From positions 717,363 through 781,362 of the forward strand of contig NZ_BMQJ01000002.1 of NCBI RefSeq assembly GCF_014648055.1: a stretch of DNA of 64,000 nt, given 5' to 3'. This document shows positions 29,497-37,919 of the stretch, piece by piece; the stretch's first letter is position 1, and each line of letters opens with the position of its first letter. Source of the DNA: Streptosporangium pseudovulgare (GTDB lineage Bacteria > Actinomycetota > Actinomycetes > Streptosporangiales > Streptosporangiaceae). The notes beneath the pieces are model-generated. The model was not told the origin of the DNA and searched no databases. It worked only from the letters and a program-made list of their open reading frames with translations. The translations under genes were made by a program, and so were the position numbers.

Positions 29497-32433
29497 TCAG
29501 CCGCCGAGCAGCGCCGCGACCGCGCCGGCCGTCGCCGGATACCGGCCGAGCAGTGCCCGCACCCGCTCCTCCCCCGCGTCCGGCACGCCGCCCGCGGGAC
29601 GCTCCGGCCAGTCGGCGGGGCAGCCGAGCAACCCGGCCACGGCGTCGCACGCCGCCGGATGCCGGGCCAGCAGACCGGTCACCGGCCCGCTCGGCGCCGG
29701 CGCCGCCCGGACGGCCCGGGCGGGCGCGGCCGGCCGCTCCCATGGCGGGGTCCACCCGTCCAGCTCGGCCAGCCCGCCGGGGAAGGTCCGGCCCGCCTCC
29801 CGGACGAGCACCGGCACCAGCTCCGGCACGTTCCGGCGCAGCGTCGTGATCAGCGTCGGCAGCCACGGCAGCAGGACGGGGTCGGGCAGCCGCGCGAACG
29901 CCTTGGACAGCGCCTCCACCACGAACGGCGCCAGGCCCGGAACGGGGTCGAGCGCCTGGACGAACCCGCTCAGGTAGAGCGGGAAGGCCGGGACGACCAG
30001 CGGGTTGTCCAGCAGCCCGTCGCACCGGGCGCGCAGCTCGTCCCGCGACAGCAGGCCCAGCTGCGTCTCGGCCGCCCACAGCAGCGCCACCTTGGCCGGA
30101 GCCTCCGGGTGCGACTGCCGTACGGCCAGCTCCAGCTGGGTCCGGTCGCAGCCCAGCGACAGCGCCAGGCCCTCCATGGAGAACAGGAAGCCCAGCATCG
30201 CGCCGACCTGGCGGACGCCGGTGTCGTCGGCGAAGGCGGAGGGCAGCAACGTGCAGTAGTGGGCGTACCCGGCCGTGACGAACGCCTCGCACCAGGCCGG
30301 CAGGCCCGGCCCGGTGGCGCGGTAGTGGGCCAGCAGCCGCCGGATCCGGCGCAGCACCTCGGGGGCGTCGTCGACGGTGCGCTCGGCGGCCAGCAGCTCC
30401 ACCGCGCGGGCGCCCAGCTCGTCGGCGAAACGGCCGCCGCCCAGGTAGAGGATGGCGTCCTCCACCGCCTCCAGCGCGGTCCCCGCGGTGGCCCGCGGGT
30501 CCCGCACCTTGCGGCGCAGCCGCTGCTCCAGCACCTGCTCGACGGTGACGCCCTCGTAGCCCAGCTCGACGATCGACCGCTGGTGGCGGCCGATCGCCAG
30601 GTCCCAGCTCTCCTGGATCGGCCGCTCGCCGAGGCGCCGCGCCCCCATGATGGGCCGGACCGCGTCGTCGGGCAGCAGATAGCGCAGCATCCACAGCAGG
30701 TCCGAGCACGGCCGGAGCTCCGGGTTCGCCGTCAGGTCCAGCAGCACCCGCTGCTGGGTGCGCCGCCCCAGGTCGATCCCGAGCGGCTCCAGCCGGTCGT
30801 ACACGTCACGGGCCAGCGGGGGAAGCGCCTCGTAGCCGACCACGCCGACCCGGTCGCCGCCCAGCAGGATCTCGCACAGGCGGCGGACGTCGCGGCGGCC
30901 CGGCACCGCGTCCTTCTCGATGCAGGTCACCGCGGCGTCGGCGAAGTCGTACGGCGTCGGCCTGGCCCGGCCGCGCACCCCGGCGAGCAGGATCGACGTC
31001 TCGAACACCGCGATGGCGTCGGCCGTGCTGGCGAGGTAGCCGTTGCGGCGGGCCAGCCGCACGATGTCCACGCACCACCCGCGCAGCTCGTCCTCGTCCA
31101 GGCCGTCCAGCGCGGGCGGGGCGGCCAGGAACCCCGACAGCCGGTCGGGGGCCGGCTCCGGCGCGACCGGCTTCCCGGCTGTCCCGGCCTTCCCGTTCTT
31201 CCCGGCCTTCCCGGTCCTCCCGGATCCGGCGCGGCCGCCCTGCTGCCCCGCCAGCCGGTACGGTGTGACGCCGCCGCGGGCCGTGGCCTTGGCCCAGGTC
31301 GCCGCGGCGATCGACACCGACCCCTGGGCCAGGCCGAACTGGGCCTCGATGGCCGAGTGGCTGGAGGGGATGAGCCCGTACAGCCACTGGGTGGCCGTGC
31401 GGGGGGTGACGGTGTAGGGCGGCGCGCCGGAATCCAGGCCGAACTCGGCGACCCGGCTGACGGCGTGGAAGGCGCCGCACACGTACAGGCACTCCGCCGG
31501 GTCGGCGCCGGACGCGGCGAGGTGCTCGCGGATCCGGGCCCACATGTAGCGCTCACGCTCCTCGTCGACGGCCAGGCGGTCGCCGGACGAGGGGCGCAGC
31601 CGCCGGAACAGGCTGCCGACCAGCGCCATGGCCTGGCGGTAGGTGTCGTGGTCCGCGCCGGCCAGCGGCTGCTCGACGTACTGGTCCCACCACTCCGACC
31701 AGTGGCGGACCTTGCCGTGGTGCAGCAGGTACGCCTCCAGCTCGGCGAAGCCGGGCCGCAGGTCGCCGATCTCCACGCCCACGGCGTCACCGTGCAGGGC
31801 CGCCTCCTCGTCCTGCCCGTCGTCCGCCTCGCCGCCCGGTGAGGCCGCACCGCCCGGTGAGACCGCACCACCCGGTGAGGCCGCACCGCCCGAGGGAGCC
31901 GGGGAACCCGGGGAGGCGTGACCGTCCGGGGCGGTCCCGGTCCCGGTCCCGGCGTCGGCCGGCTCCCGGGGCAGCCACTGGAAGACGTGGTCCACCGAGC
32001 GGTCCACCAGCACCAGCTCGACGCCGGGGGTGTCGAGCGCGTAGGCGATGGCCTGGTACTCCGCCGACGCCTCGGTCACCGGCGCCACCACGCTGAGCGG
32101 GCCGGAACCGGCCGGGAAACCGTCCAGCCGGGTGGCGAACGCCTGCAGCGCCACCGGCAGCCTGCAGTTGCGCAGCTCGGAGAGCAGCGGCTGCAGGTCC
32201 TCGCACAGCTCCAGGTAGACGACCTTGGGTCGCTTGTCGCGCAGCCGCCGCGTCATGGCCAGCGCGGAGGCCGGCGAGTGGTGGCACACCGGGAAGATCT
32301 CAAGCTTCTCGCCCAGCATCCGGTCGACGTCGTCGACCATGCCGGACAGGATGCCGGACAGGGCGTCCCCGCCGCCGGAGAACTCCTCGGCGGCGTCGAG
32401 GAGCTGCTCGCGCAGCGCGTCGAAGGTGCTCAT
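29497..32433 (-). CDS. DUF5682-type protein, last gene of the MoxR/VWA operon
   Basis: A predicted 978-residue soluble protein. The N-terminal third holds EIFPVCHHSPAS (His51/His52), then PKVVYLELCEDLQPLL and, at residue 323, CGAFHAVSRV. A His motif, a Glu motif on a strand end, and a late GxxH-like motif are the pattern of TraB/TIKI/ChaN-like hydrolases, so a related metal-dependent fold is possible (inference). Two low-complexity Gly/Ser/Pro stretches (about residues 165-215 and 400-430) separate domains. The rest is helical, with LALSLGCDRTQLELAV near residue 800. Start ATG 32433 overlaps the stop of the AAA ATPase gene (ATGA). The family is found with MoxR ATPase, VWA and SWIM proteins in many bacteria; its activity is unknown. 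Confidence 0.85.
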   Translation of the reverse strand: MSTFDALREQLLDAAEEFSGGGDALSGILSGMVDDVDRMLGEKLEIFPVCHHSPASALAMTRRLRDKRPKVVYLELCEDLQPLLSELRNCRLPVALQAFATRLDGFPAGSGPLSVVAPVTEASAEYQAIAYALDTPGVELVLVDRSVDHVFQWLPREPADAGTGTGTAPDGHASPGSPAPSGGAASPGGAVSPGGAASPGGEADDGQDEEAALHGDAVGVEIGDLRPGFAELEAYLLHHGKVRHWSEWWDQYVEQPLAGADHDTYRQAMALVGSLFRRLRPSSGDRLAVDEERERYMWARIREHLAASGADPAECLYVCGAFHAVSRVAEFGLDSGAPPYTVTPRTATQWLYGLIPSSHSAIEAQFGLAQGSVSIAAATWAKATARGGVTPYRLAGQQGGRAGSGRTGKAGKNGKAGTAGKPVAPEPAPDRLSGFLAAPPALDGLDEDELRGWCVDIVRLARRNGYLASTADAIAVFETSILLAGVRGRARPTPYDFADAAVTCIEKDAVPGRRDVRRLCEILLGGDRVGVVGYEALPPLARDVYDRLEPLGIDLGRRTQQRVLLDLTANPELRPCSDLLWMLRYLLPDDAVRPIMGARRLGERPIQESWDLAIGRHQRSIVELGYEGVTVEQVLEQRLRRKVRDPRATAGTALEAVEDAILYLGGGRFADELGARAVELLAAERTVDDAPEVLRRIRRLLAHYRATGPGLPAWCEAFVTAGYAHYCTLLPSAFADDTGVRQVGAMLGFLFSMEGLALSLGCDRTQLELAVRQSHPEAPAKVALLWAAETQLGLLSRDELRARCDGLLDNPLVVPAFPLYLSGFVQALDPVPGLAPFVVEALSKAFARLPDPVLLPWLPTLITTLRRNVPELVPVLVREAGRTFPGGLAELDGWTPPWERPAAPARAVRAAPAPSGPVTGLLARHPAACDAVAGLLGCPADWPERPAGGVPDAGEERVRALLGRYPATAGAVAALLGG

Positions 32434-33545
32434 GACAGCGTCGAGATCGCCTGGCGGCCGCCCTCGAGGAAGCCGGTCCACTCCCCGCCGTCCTTGCGGC
32501 TGCGCGGCTCGACGACGCCGTGCCAGTACTTGTTCAGGATGGCGAGGTCCTCGGGGGAACGCCTGGCCAGCGAACCCACCAGGGCGCCGCCCAGCGTCTC
32601 GGCGCGCAGCGCGCGATCGCCGAAGAAGTGGCTGTGCAGGATGGCGTCCTCCAGCACGCCGATCTGCTCGGCGGTGGACAGCGCCGACTCCAGCTTCTCG
32701 TCCTCGCTCGCGGCCGACGCGGCGGCGGCGCGCAGGTCGGCGAAGCTCTGCAGCAGGACGTCCAGCAGCGTGGGCGGCACGTCCAGCTCGATGCGGTGCC
32801 GGCGCAGCAGCTCCGTGGTGCGGAAGCGGACGATCTCCGCCTCGCTGGTCCTGTTCGTCACCACCGGGATCCGGACGAAGTTGAACCGCCGCTTCAGCGC
32901 CGAGGACAGGTCGTTGACGCCCCGGTCGCGGCTGTTGGCCGTGGCGATGATCGAGAAGCCGGGCCGGGCGAACACGGTGTTGTCGGTGTCGAGCTCGGGG
33001 ATGGACACGTACTTCTCGGACAGGATCGAGATCAGCGCGTCCTGCACGTCGCTGGTCGAGCGGGTCAGCTCCTCGAAGCGGCCGATCATGCCCCGCTCCA
33101 TCGCCGTCATGATCGGCGAGGGGATCATCGACTCGCGGGACTGCCCCTTGGCGATCACCATGGAGACGTTCCAGGAGTACTTGATGTGGTCCTCGGTGGT
33201 GCCCGCCGTACCCTGGACGACCAGGGTGGAGTTGCGGCAGATGGCGGCCGACAGCAGCTCGGCCAGCCAGCTCTTGCCGGTTCCCGGGTCGCCGATCAGC
33301 AGCAGGCCGCGGTCGGAGGCGAGCGTCACGATGCTGCGCTCGACGAAGCTGCGGTCACCGAACCACTTCTGCGGGATCTCCCGGTCCAGGCCGTCGGAAC
33401 GCTCGGAGCCGAGGATGAAAAGCCGGACCATCTTGGGGCTGAGCCGCCAGGAGAACGGCTTGGGCCCGTCGTCCACGGACTCCAGCCAGTCGAGCTCCTC
33501 GGCGTACTTCACCTCGGCGGGCGCGCGCAGCATCTCGTTGTTCAT
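32430..33545 (-). CDS. MoxR-type AAA+ ATPase
   Basis: A 371-residue AAA+ ATPase. Walker A GDPGTGKS (residues 85-92), the pore-side TEDHIKYSWNVS segment, Walker B region GRFEELTRS, sensor 1 IIATANSRDRGVNDLS and the arginine segment ALKRRFNFVRIPVV are all present. MoxR ATPases act as chaperone-like motors that load or remodel partner proteins, usually together with a VWA protein, which here is the next gene upstream (28 bp gap). The C-terminal 90 residues are helical (lid and extension). It overlaps the DUF5682 gene downstream by 4 bp, so the two are probably made in fixed ratio. Confidence 0.93.
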   Translation of the reverse strand: MNNEMLRAPAEVKYAEELDWLESVDDGPKPFSWRLSPKMVRLFILGSERSDGLDREIPQKWFGDRSFVERSIVTLASDRGLLLIGDPGTGKSWLAELLSAAICRNSTLVVQGTAGTTEDHIKYSWNVSMVIAKGQSRESMIPSPIMTAMERGMIGRFEELTRSTSDVQDALISILSEKYVSIPELDTDNTVFARPGFSIIATANSRDRGVNDLSSALKRRFNFVRIPVVTNRTSEAEIVRFRTTELLRRHRIELDVPPTLLDVLLQSFADLRAAAASAASEDEKLESALSTAEQIGVLEDAILHSHFFGDRALRAETLGGALVGSLARRSPEDLAILNKYWHGVVEPRSRKDGGEWTGFLEGGRQAISTLS

Positions 33546-33573
33546 CAGGGGGTTCTCCTAAAAGGGAAAGTTC

Positions 33574-35049
33574 TCAGGCGAGGAAGTTCTTCAGTTCCAG
33601 GACGAGCTTGCGGATGTGGCCGGAGATGACCGGCGCGCCGAGGTTCTTGAGCTTCTGCCGGAACCACGGGTTGACGCTCTGCTGGCCGCCGCTGTTCACC
33701 GAGCCCACGGGGATGATCCGGACGCCGGAGCGGTGCAGCGCCTCCATCCCGGCGAAGACGGCGTCGCAGTTCCACTCGTAGAAGTCCGAGATCCACACGA
33801 CCACGGTGTTGCGCGGGTCGGCGACCTTCGGCTGGGCGAGGGCCAGGGCGGCCGTGCCGTCGGTGCCGCCGCCGAGCTGGGTGCGCAGCAGCACCTCGAA
33901 CGGGTCGTGCACCCAGGGGGTGAGGTCGAGCGCGCGGGTGTCGTAGGCGATGAGGTGCACGTCCACCTTGGGCAGCCCGGCGAAGATCGAGGCCAGGATG
34001 GTGCAGTTCACCATGGCGTCGACCATCGAGCCCGACTGGTCGACGACCACGATCATCCTGGCCGGGACGGTGCGCTTGGCGGTGCGCCGGTAGTACAGCC
34101 GATCGACGTAGAGCCGCTGGTCCTCGGGGTTGTAGTTGACGAGGTTCTTCCAGACGGTGCGCTCGACGTCGAGGTTGCGGAACACCCGCTTGGGCGGGAT
34201 CGACCGGTCGATGACGCCCGCGCTGGCCTTGGCGACCTGCGTGCGCAGCACCTCGGCGACCTCGTCGACGAACCTGCGGATCAGCGCCTTGGCGTTGGCC
34301 AGCGCCACCCCCGACAGGTTGGCCTTGTCACGCAGCAGCTGCTCGACGAGCGACATGCTCGGGGTGAGCCGCTTCGCCAGGGCGGGGTCGGCCAGGACCT
34401 CGCGCAGCCGCATGCGGCGGACCAGGTCGGCCTCCAGGTCGGCCAGCACTTTGGACAGCTCGCGGCCGCTCTCGCCGTACCCCGTGCCGGGGCCGTACCC
34501 CGCGCCGGGGCCGCCGCCGGGACCGGACCCGGAACCCGCGCCCGCGCCGGTGCCGGGCCCGCCGGAACCCGCCGCGGCACCCGGAGCACCGCTTGGAGCA
34601 CCGCCCGGAGCGCCACCCGGGGCACCGCCCTGGGCGCCGCACGCCCCGAGGGCCTGCGTCAGCCAGCCGGCGTCCTGCTGCCAGGCCGCCAGCTGCGTCG
34701 CGGTGACGTCACCCGTCCCCGTGCCGAAGACGTTGAGCAGCAGCTTCGACACCAGGGCGGCCCTGCGCACCTCGTCGCCGGGAACGTCCTCCCCCGGCGC
34801 GAGCAGGTTCCGGAACTCGTCGGCCAGCTCGGGGAAGCGCTGCACCAGCGTGTCGACCGACACCGAGGGGTCGAGCAGCGCCGCGGGCAGGCCGAGGTCG
34901 CCGACGACCGCCATGCTCGCGTTCTCCAGCGCGGGCTGCTCGTCGTGGTCGAAGAGGCGGGCGAGCAGCCGCCAGTAGAGCACCTGCCGCCGGTTCCGCG
35001 CGGCGCCCGCGGGGAGGCCGTCGTCGTCTGTGAGGATGTCGTCGCTCAT
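33574..35049 (-). CDS. VWA-domain protein of the MoxR operon
   Basis: A 491-residue cytoplasmic protein. The C-terminal half is a von Willebrand A domain with an intact metal-ion-dependent adhesion site: VVDQSGSM (Asp337), the GGGTDGT threonine loop, and ISDFYEW as the third acidic site. The N-terminal 130 residues are helical (RRQVLYWRLLARLFDHDEQP). They are joined to the middle by a Gly/Ala/Pro-rich linker (about residues 137-190, with GGAPGGAPSGAPG repeats). There is no signal peptide or membrane segment. It is the expected partner of the MoxR ATPase. Start ATG 35049 overlaps the stop of the unknown gene upstream. Confidence 0.92.
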   Translation of the reverse strand: MSDDILTDDDGLPAGAARNRRQVLYWRLLARLFDHDEQPALENASMAVVGDLGLPAALLDPSVSVDTLVQRFPELADEFRNLLAPGEDVPGDEVRRAALVSKLLLNVFGTGTGDVTATQLAAWQQDAGWLTQALGACGAQGGAPGGAPGGAPSGAPGAAAGSGGPGTGAGAGSGSGPGGGPGAGYGPGTGYGESGRELSKVLADLEADLVRRMRLREVLADPALAKRLTPSMSLVEQLLRDKANLSGVALANAKALIRRFVDEVAEVLRTQVAKASAGVIDRSIPPKRVFRNLDVERTVWKNLVNYNPEDQRLYVDRLYYRRTAKRTVPARMIVVVDQSGSMVDAMVNCTILASIFAGLPKVDVHLIAYDTRALDLTPWVHDPFEVLLRTQLGGGTDGTAALALAQPKVADPRNTVVVWISDFYEWNCDAVFAGMEALHRSGVRIIPVGSVNSGGQQSVNPWFRQKLKNLGAPVISGHIRKLVLELKNFLA

Positions 35050-36443
35050 TTCCGCAGCAACCGCCCGGCTCGCTCGCGCAGCACCGCGACCGGGTCCCCG
35101 GCCCTGGCCTCGGCCTTGACCGCCTTGGGGTCGGTGGGGCCGAGCGCCCAGTCGCCGGTGGCGACCTCGACCGTCTCCTTCTTCGCCTTCGCCTGTACGG
35201 CGAGCGGCTGCAGCAGCCAGCGGCCGCCGTCCCAGCGGATGAGCCCGACGCACGCCGTGGAGCCCGCCACCAGCTTCGGGGTGAGCGGGCCGCAGGCGGG
35301 CAGCCGCTCGGTGTCCACGGCGAGCACGCCGCCGCCCAGGTCGAACGAGCCGTCCTTGGTGACCCGGTAGTCCTCCACCAGCACGGGTTCGGCGACGCGC
35401 ACCGGGACGCGGTCCAGGGGCGGCACGGCCGGGGCGAGCGCGCCGGCGAGGTGCAGCCGGGCGGTGGTGAAGGGGTCGGCCGGCTTGCCCGGCAGGGCCC
35501 GGTCGTCGTCCCAGAGCAGGTCGCCGCTGTCGAGCAGCGGCAGGTCCGTGACGTCCAGGCAGCGGCGGTCCGCCAGCGCGGTCAGCAGCGCGCCGTGGCG
35601 GTGCGGCAGCTTCCACACCGCGGGGCCGGTGATGGTGTCCACCTTCGCGACGGTGACGCCGGTCCGCACCAGCCTGGGCCGGCCGCCGCCGGTGGGTTCC
35701 AGGACGGCGTGGACCTGGAACTGGACGGCGGTGCCGTGCTCGTGCACGTCGACGCCGAGGATCAGCAGCCGCCCCGACACCGTCTCCGCGGGCCGGGGGG
35801 CGCCGGACGGGACGGCGTCGTGCGACAGCAGCACGGCCCGGGTCCACAGGTCGGCCCAGCGGCGGACCGGCAGGTGCTCCATCGTGCCGATCGGGCAGGA
35901 GGCGCGCAGCTCGGCGGCGAGGCCGTCCAGCAGCACCGCGAGCCTGCGCCGCCCCGGCACCGCCAGCAGCGCCTCGACGACCTGGTCCGCGGCGGAGACG
36001 AGGTCGTGGTCGACGCCCCGCCATCCGGTGATGGCCAGCTCGCGCAGCCAGGAACGGACCCCGCCGAGCGGACCCCCCTCGTCGTCCTCGGGTTCCGGCC
36101 CGGCGCTCCAGGGGGCGCGTTCGCGGCCCAGCGCCGCGTCCAGGTCGGCGAGCAGGGCGTCGTGCACGGCGCCGAGCAGCGCGGCCCGGCCGCCGGCCAG
36201 GGCCGTCAGGTGGTCCTCGGTGATCGAGCCGGAGGCGACCCCGGCGGCGGCCTCGGCCAGCCGTCCGCCGATCGGGGTGTCCGCGAACGCGCCGGCCAGC
36301 GCGGCCAGCGCCTCGGCGCGTTCCTCGGCGAGCCGGGCCAGGCCGTGCACGAGGGCGTCGTCGAAACCGGTCACCAGGTCGAGCGCCTCCCCGGCGCCCT
36401 CGGGGTCGCCGTCGAGCAGTGCGGCCAGCTGTACAGCGAGCAT
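35046..36443 (-). CDS. Uncharacterised 465-residue protein of the MoxR/VWA/SWIM operon
   Basis: A soluble protein without a recognisable catalytic motif. The N-terminal 110 residues are Ala/Leu-rich helices; from about residue 215 a mainly beta region begins (SGRLLILGVDVHEHGTAVQF, then VHAVLEPTGGGRPRLVRTGV and VAKVDTITGPAVWKLPHRHG), and the C-terminus is a short basic helix (AVLRERAGRLLRK). Start ATG 36443 overlaps the stop of the zinc-finger gene (ATGA), and its stop overlaps the VWA start. The strict coupling on both sides argues that it belongs to the same complex. I cannot name a family; it is the least understood part of the operon. Confidence 0.8.
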   Translation of the reverse strand: MLAVQLAALLDGDPEGAGEALDLVTGFDDALVHGLARLAEERAEALAALAGAFADTPIGGRLAEAAAGVASGSITEDHLTALAGGRAALLGAVHDALLADLDAALGRERAPWSAGPEPEDDEGGPLGGVRSWLRELAITGWRGVDHDLVSAADQVVEALLAVPGRRRLAVLLDGLAAELRASCPIGTMEHLPVRRWADLWTRAVLLSHDAVPSGAPRPAETVSGRLLILGVDVHEHGTAVQFQVHAVLEPTGGGRPRLVRTGVTVAKVDTITGPAVWKLPHRHGALLTALADRRCLDVTDLPLLDSGDLLWDDDRALPGKPADPFTTARLHLAGALAPAVPPLDRVPVRVAEPVLVEDYRVTKDGSFDLGGGVLAVDTERLPACGPLTPKLVAGSTACVGLIRWDGGRWLLQPLAVQAKAKKETVEVATGDWALGPTDPKAVKAEARAGDPVAVLRERAGRLLRK

Positions 36444-36946
36444 CAGGCCACCGTCCCCGAGGCCGGGAACCAGTGCAGTTCGGGGATCGGCACGCCGGTG
36501 TCGGGGACCTCCAGGTAGGCCAGGTGGCGCAGGAAGCGGCTGAACACCATGGCCGCCGGGGCCGGCTCGTGAGCGCCGTCCAGGCAGTCGATCAGGTCGG
36601 CGCCCTCGGGGACGTCGGCCCGCAGGTACCGGGCCACCCGGCCGGGGCCGTACTGCAGCACCGCCTCGGCGGCGAGGGCGCGCAGGTGTTTGCACGGCGC
36701 GCCGTACAGGCCGCCGCACGGGCGGTTGTTGTTGGTGCTGCAGTTGTAGGCGTGGGTACCGGCGGCGATGGAGGAGACGTAGACACGGCTGATGTCCGAG
36801 CCGCTCGACACCACGCCCTGCAGCCGGCCGTCCGCCAGCTCGACGAAGGGCACCTTCGCCAGCTTCCGGGGCTGGACGGGCGGCACCACCCGCACCCTGC
36901 TCAGATGTTCCCGCACGGCTCCGCCGCCGGGTGAACGTTCGATCAT
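36443..36946 (-). CDS. Small SWIM-like zinc-finger protein, first gene of the operon
   Basis: Predicted at 167 residues. The centre contains YNCSTNNNRPC..GAPCKHLRAL, giving Cys69, Cys77, Cys85 and His87. This resembles a SWIM zinc finger (CxCx(n)CxH), but the first two cysteines are eight positions apart rather than two. SWIM domains bind DNA or proteins. A hydrophobic/aromatic C-terminal half follows (FLRHLAYLEV). Start ATG 36946 has no strong ribosome-binding site; GTG 36916 is an alternative. It leads a five-gene run in which three junctions overlap by 4 bp and one gap is 28 bp. The promoter must lie in 36947-37063. Confidence 0.78.
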   Translation of the reverse strand: MIERSPGGGAVREHLSRVRVVPPVQPRKLAKVPFVELADGRLQGVVSSGSDISRVYVSSIAAGTHAYNCSTNNNRPCGGLYGAPCKHLRALAAEAVLQYGPGRVARYLRADVPEGADLIDCLDGAHEPAPAAMVFSRFLRHLAYLEVPDTGVPIPELHWFPASGTVA

Positions 36947-37063
36947 GGTCAGGGAACGTAGTGGATCACTCCGACAGAAATCCGCGAAAAAGGCGTCCCG
37001 CCGCCGCGAAGATGTCCCACCGAGACGCAGGCGTCCCGCCGGGAACGGGCCGCGGGCCCGCCC

Positions 37064-37831
37064 TCACGCTCGTGCCGCGGTGTCTGTGCCTCCCGCCGCG
37101 TCCGCGGCGTCGCCGGTGGTGGCGATGCCGGCCTCGATGCCGTCGAGGAGCCAGGTCAGGCCGAGGGCGAACCCGGTGTCCCAGTCGCCGTCCGTGGCGA
37201 GGGGGCCGTGGGCGGCGAGGGCGGGGTAGCGCTCCCGGTCGGCGCGCAGGCGCTCCCGGGCGGCCCGCCGTACCTCCTCGTCCGCGTCGGCCAGCCAGGT
37301 GGACTGCATCAGCGCCGAGCCGATGACGTAGTTGGACAGTCCGTACGCGGCGGCGGTGAGGCGGGGCTCGACGACCCCGGCCTCCAGAAGGGTCGCGTAC
37401 AGGAACTCGCTGCGGGCCAGCACGTTGGGGCCCAGCATCGGGCGGCCCAGCAGCGCCGCCGACCAGGGATGCCTCAGCAGGACCGCGCGCCATCCGTCGA
37501 TCAGAGCGGTGATGCCGGCGCGCCACCCCCGGCCGTCCCCCGACGGGATCCGGACCTCGGCGAAGATCATGTCGAGGGCGAGGTCGAGGACGTCGTCCTT
37601 GGTCTTGACGTGCCAGTACAGCGTGGTGGAACCGGTGCCGAGCCGCTCCGCCAGGCGCCGCATGGTCAGCCGGTCGGCACCCTCGGCGTCCAGAAGGGCC
37701 ACGGCCTCCTCGACGATCCGGTCCCGGCTGAGCGGCGGAGCGTCGCGGCCCGTCCGCCCCGGCGGCCGCAGCCACACGTCCCCCGCCGAGCCCGGGCGGT
37801 GTGTCGCGGGTCCCCTCTTGCTCATGCTCAC
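37064..37831 (-). CDS. TetR-family transcriptional regulator (divergent from ABC-F gene)
   Basis: A 255-residue regulator. The helix-turn-helix lies at about residues 35-80 (SRDRIVEEAVALLDAEGADR, then LTMRRLAERLGTGSTTLYWH), followed by a TetR_C-like ligand domain with GWRAVLLRHPWSAALLGRP. The GSTTLYWHVKTKD form is that of the TetR class that senses drugs. It is transcribed away from the ABC-F gene with 88 bp between start codons, so it probably controls that gene and itself. The first codon may be GTG 37831 or ATG 37825. Confidence 0.9.
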   Translation of the reverse strand: MSMSKRGPATHRPGSAGDVWLRPPGRTGRDAPPLSRDRIVEEAVALLDAEGADRLTMRRLAERLGTGSTTLYWHVKTKDDVLDLALDMIFAEVRIPSGDGRGWRAGITALIDGWRAVLLRHPWSAALLGRPMLGPNVLARSEFLYATLLEAGVVEPRLTAAAYGLSNYVIGSALMQSTWLADADEEVRRAARERLRADRERYPALAAHGPLATDGDWDTGFALGLTWLLDGIEAGIATTGDAADAAGGTDTAARA

Positions 37832-37919
37832 GGAGGCGAGTCTAGTATGACGATCGGCGACTGGACCATTGATCCGGTCACTGGAACACCGATCCTGAGT
37901 CGAGCGTGAAGGAGCCGCC

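Noticed and set aside
29497-36946. Magnesium or cobalt chelatase (ChlI/ChlD, CobN type) operon.
   Set aside because: AAA plus VWA would fit, but there is no large chelatase subunit and no tetrapyrrole gene nearby. The SWIM-like and DUF5682 partners point to another system.
37832-37919. A TetR operator in the gap between the regulator and the ABC-F gene.
   Set aside because: The only symmetrical element (GACC/GGTC near 37864-37879) has 4 bp arms, too weak to support a site, although an operator is expected here.
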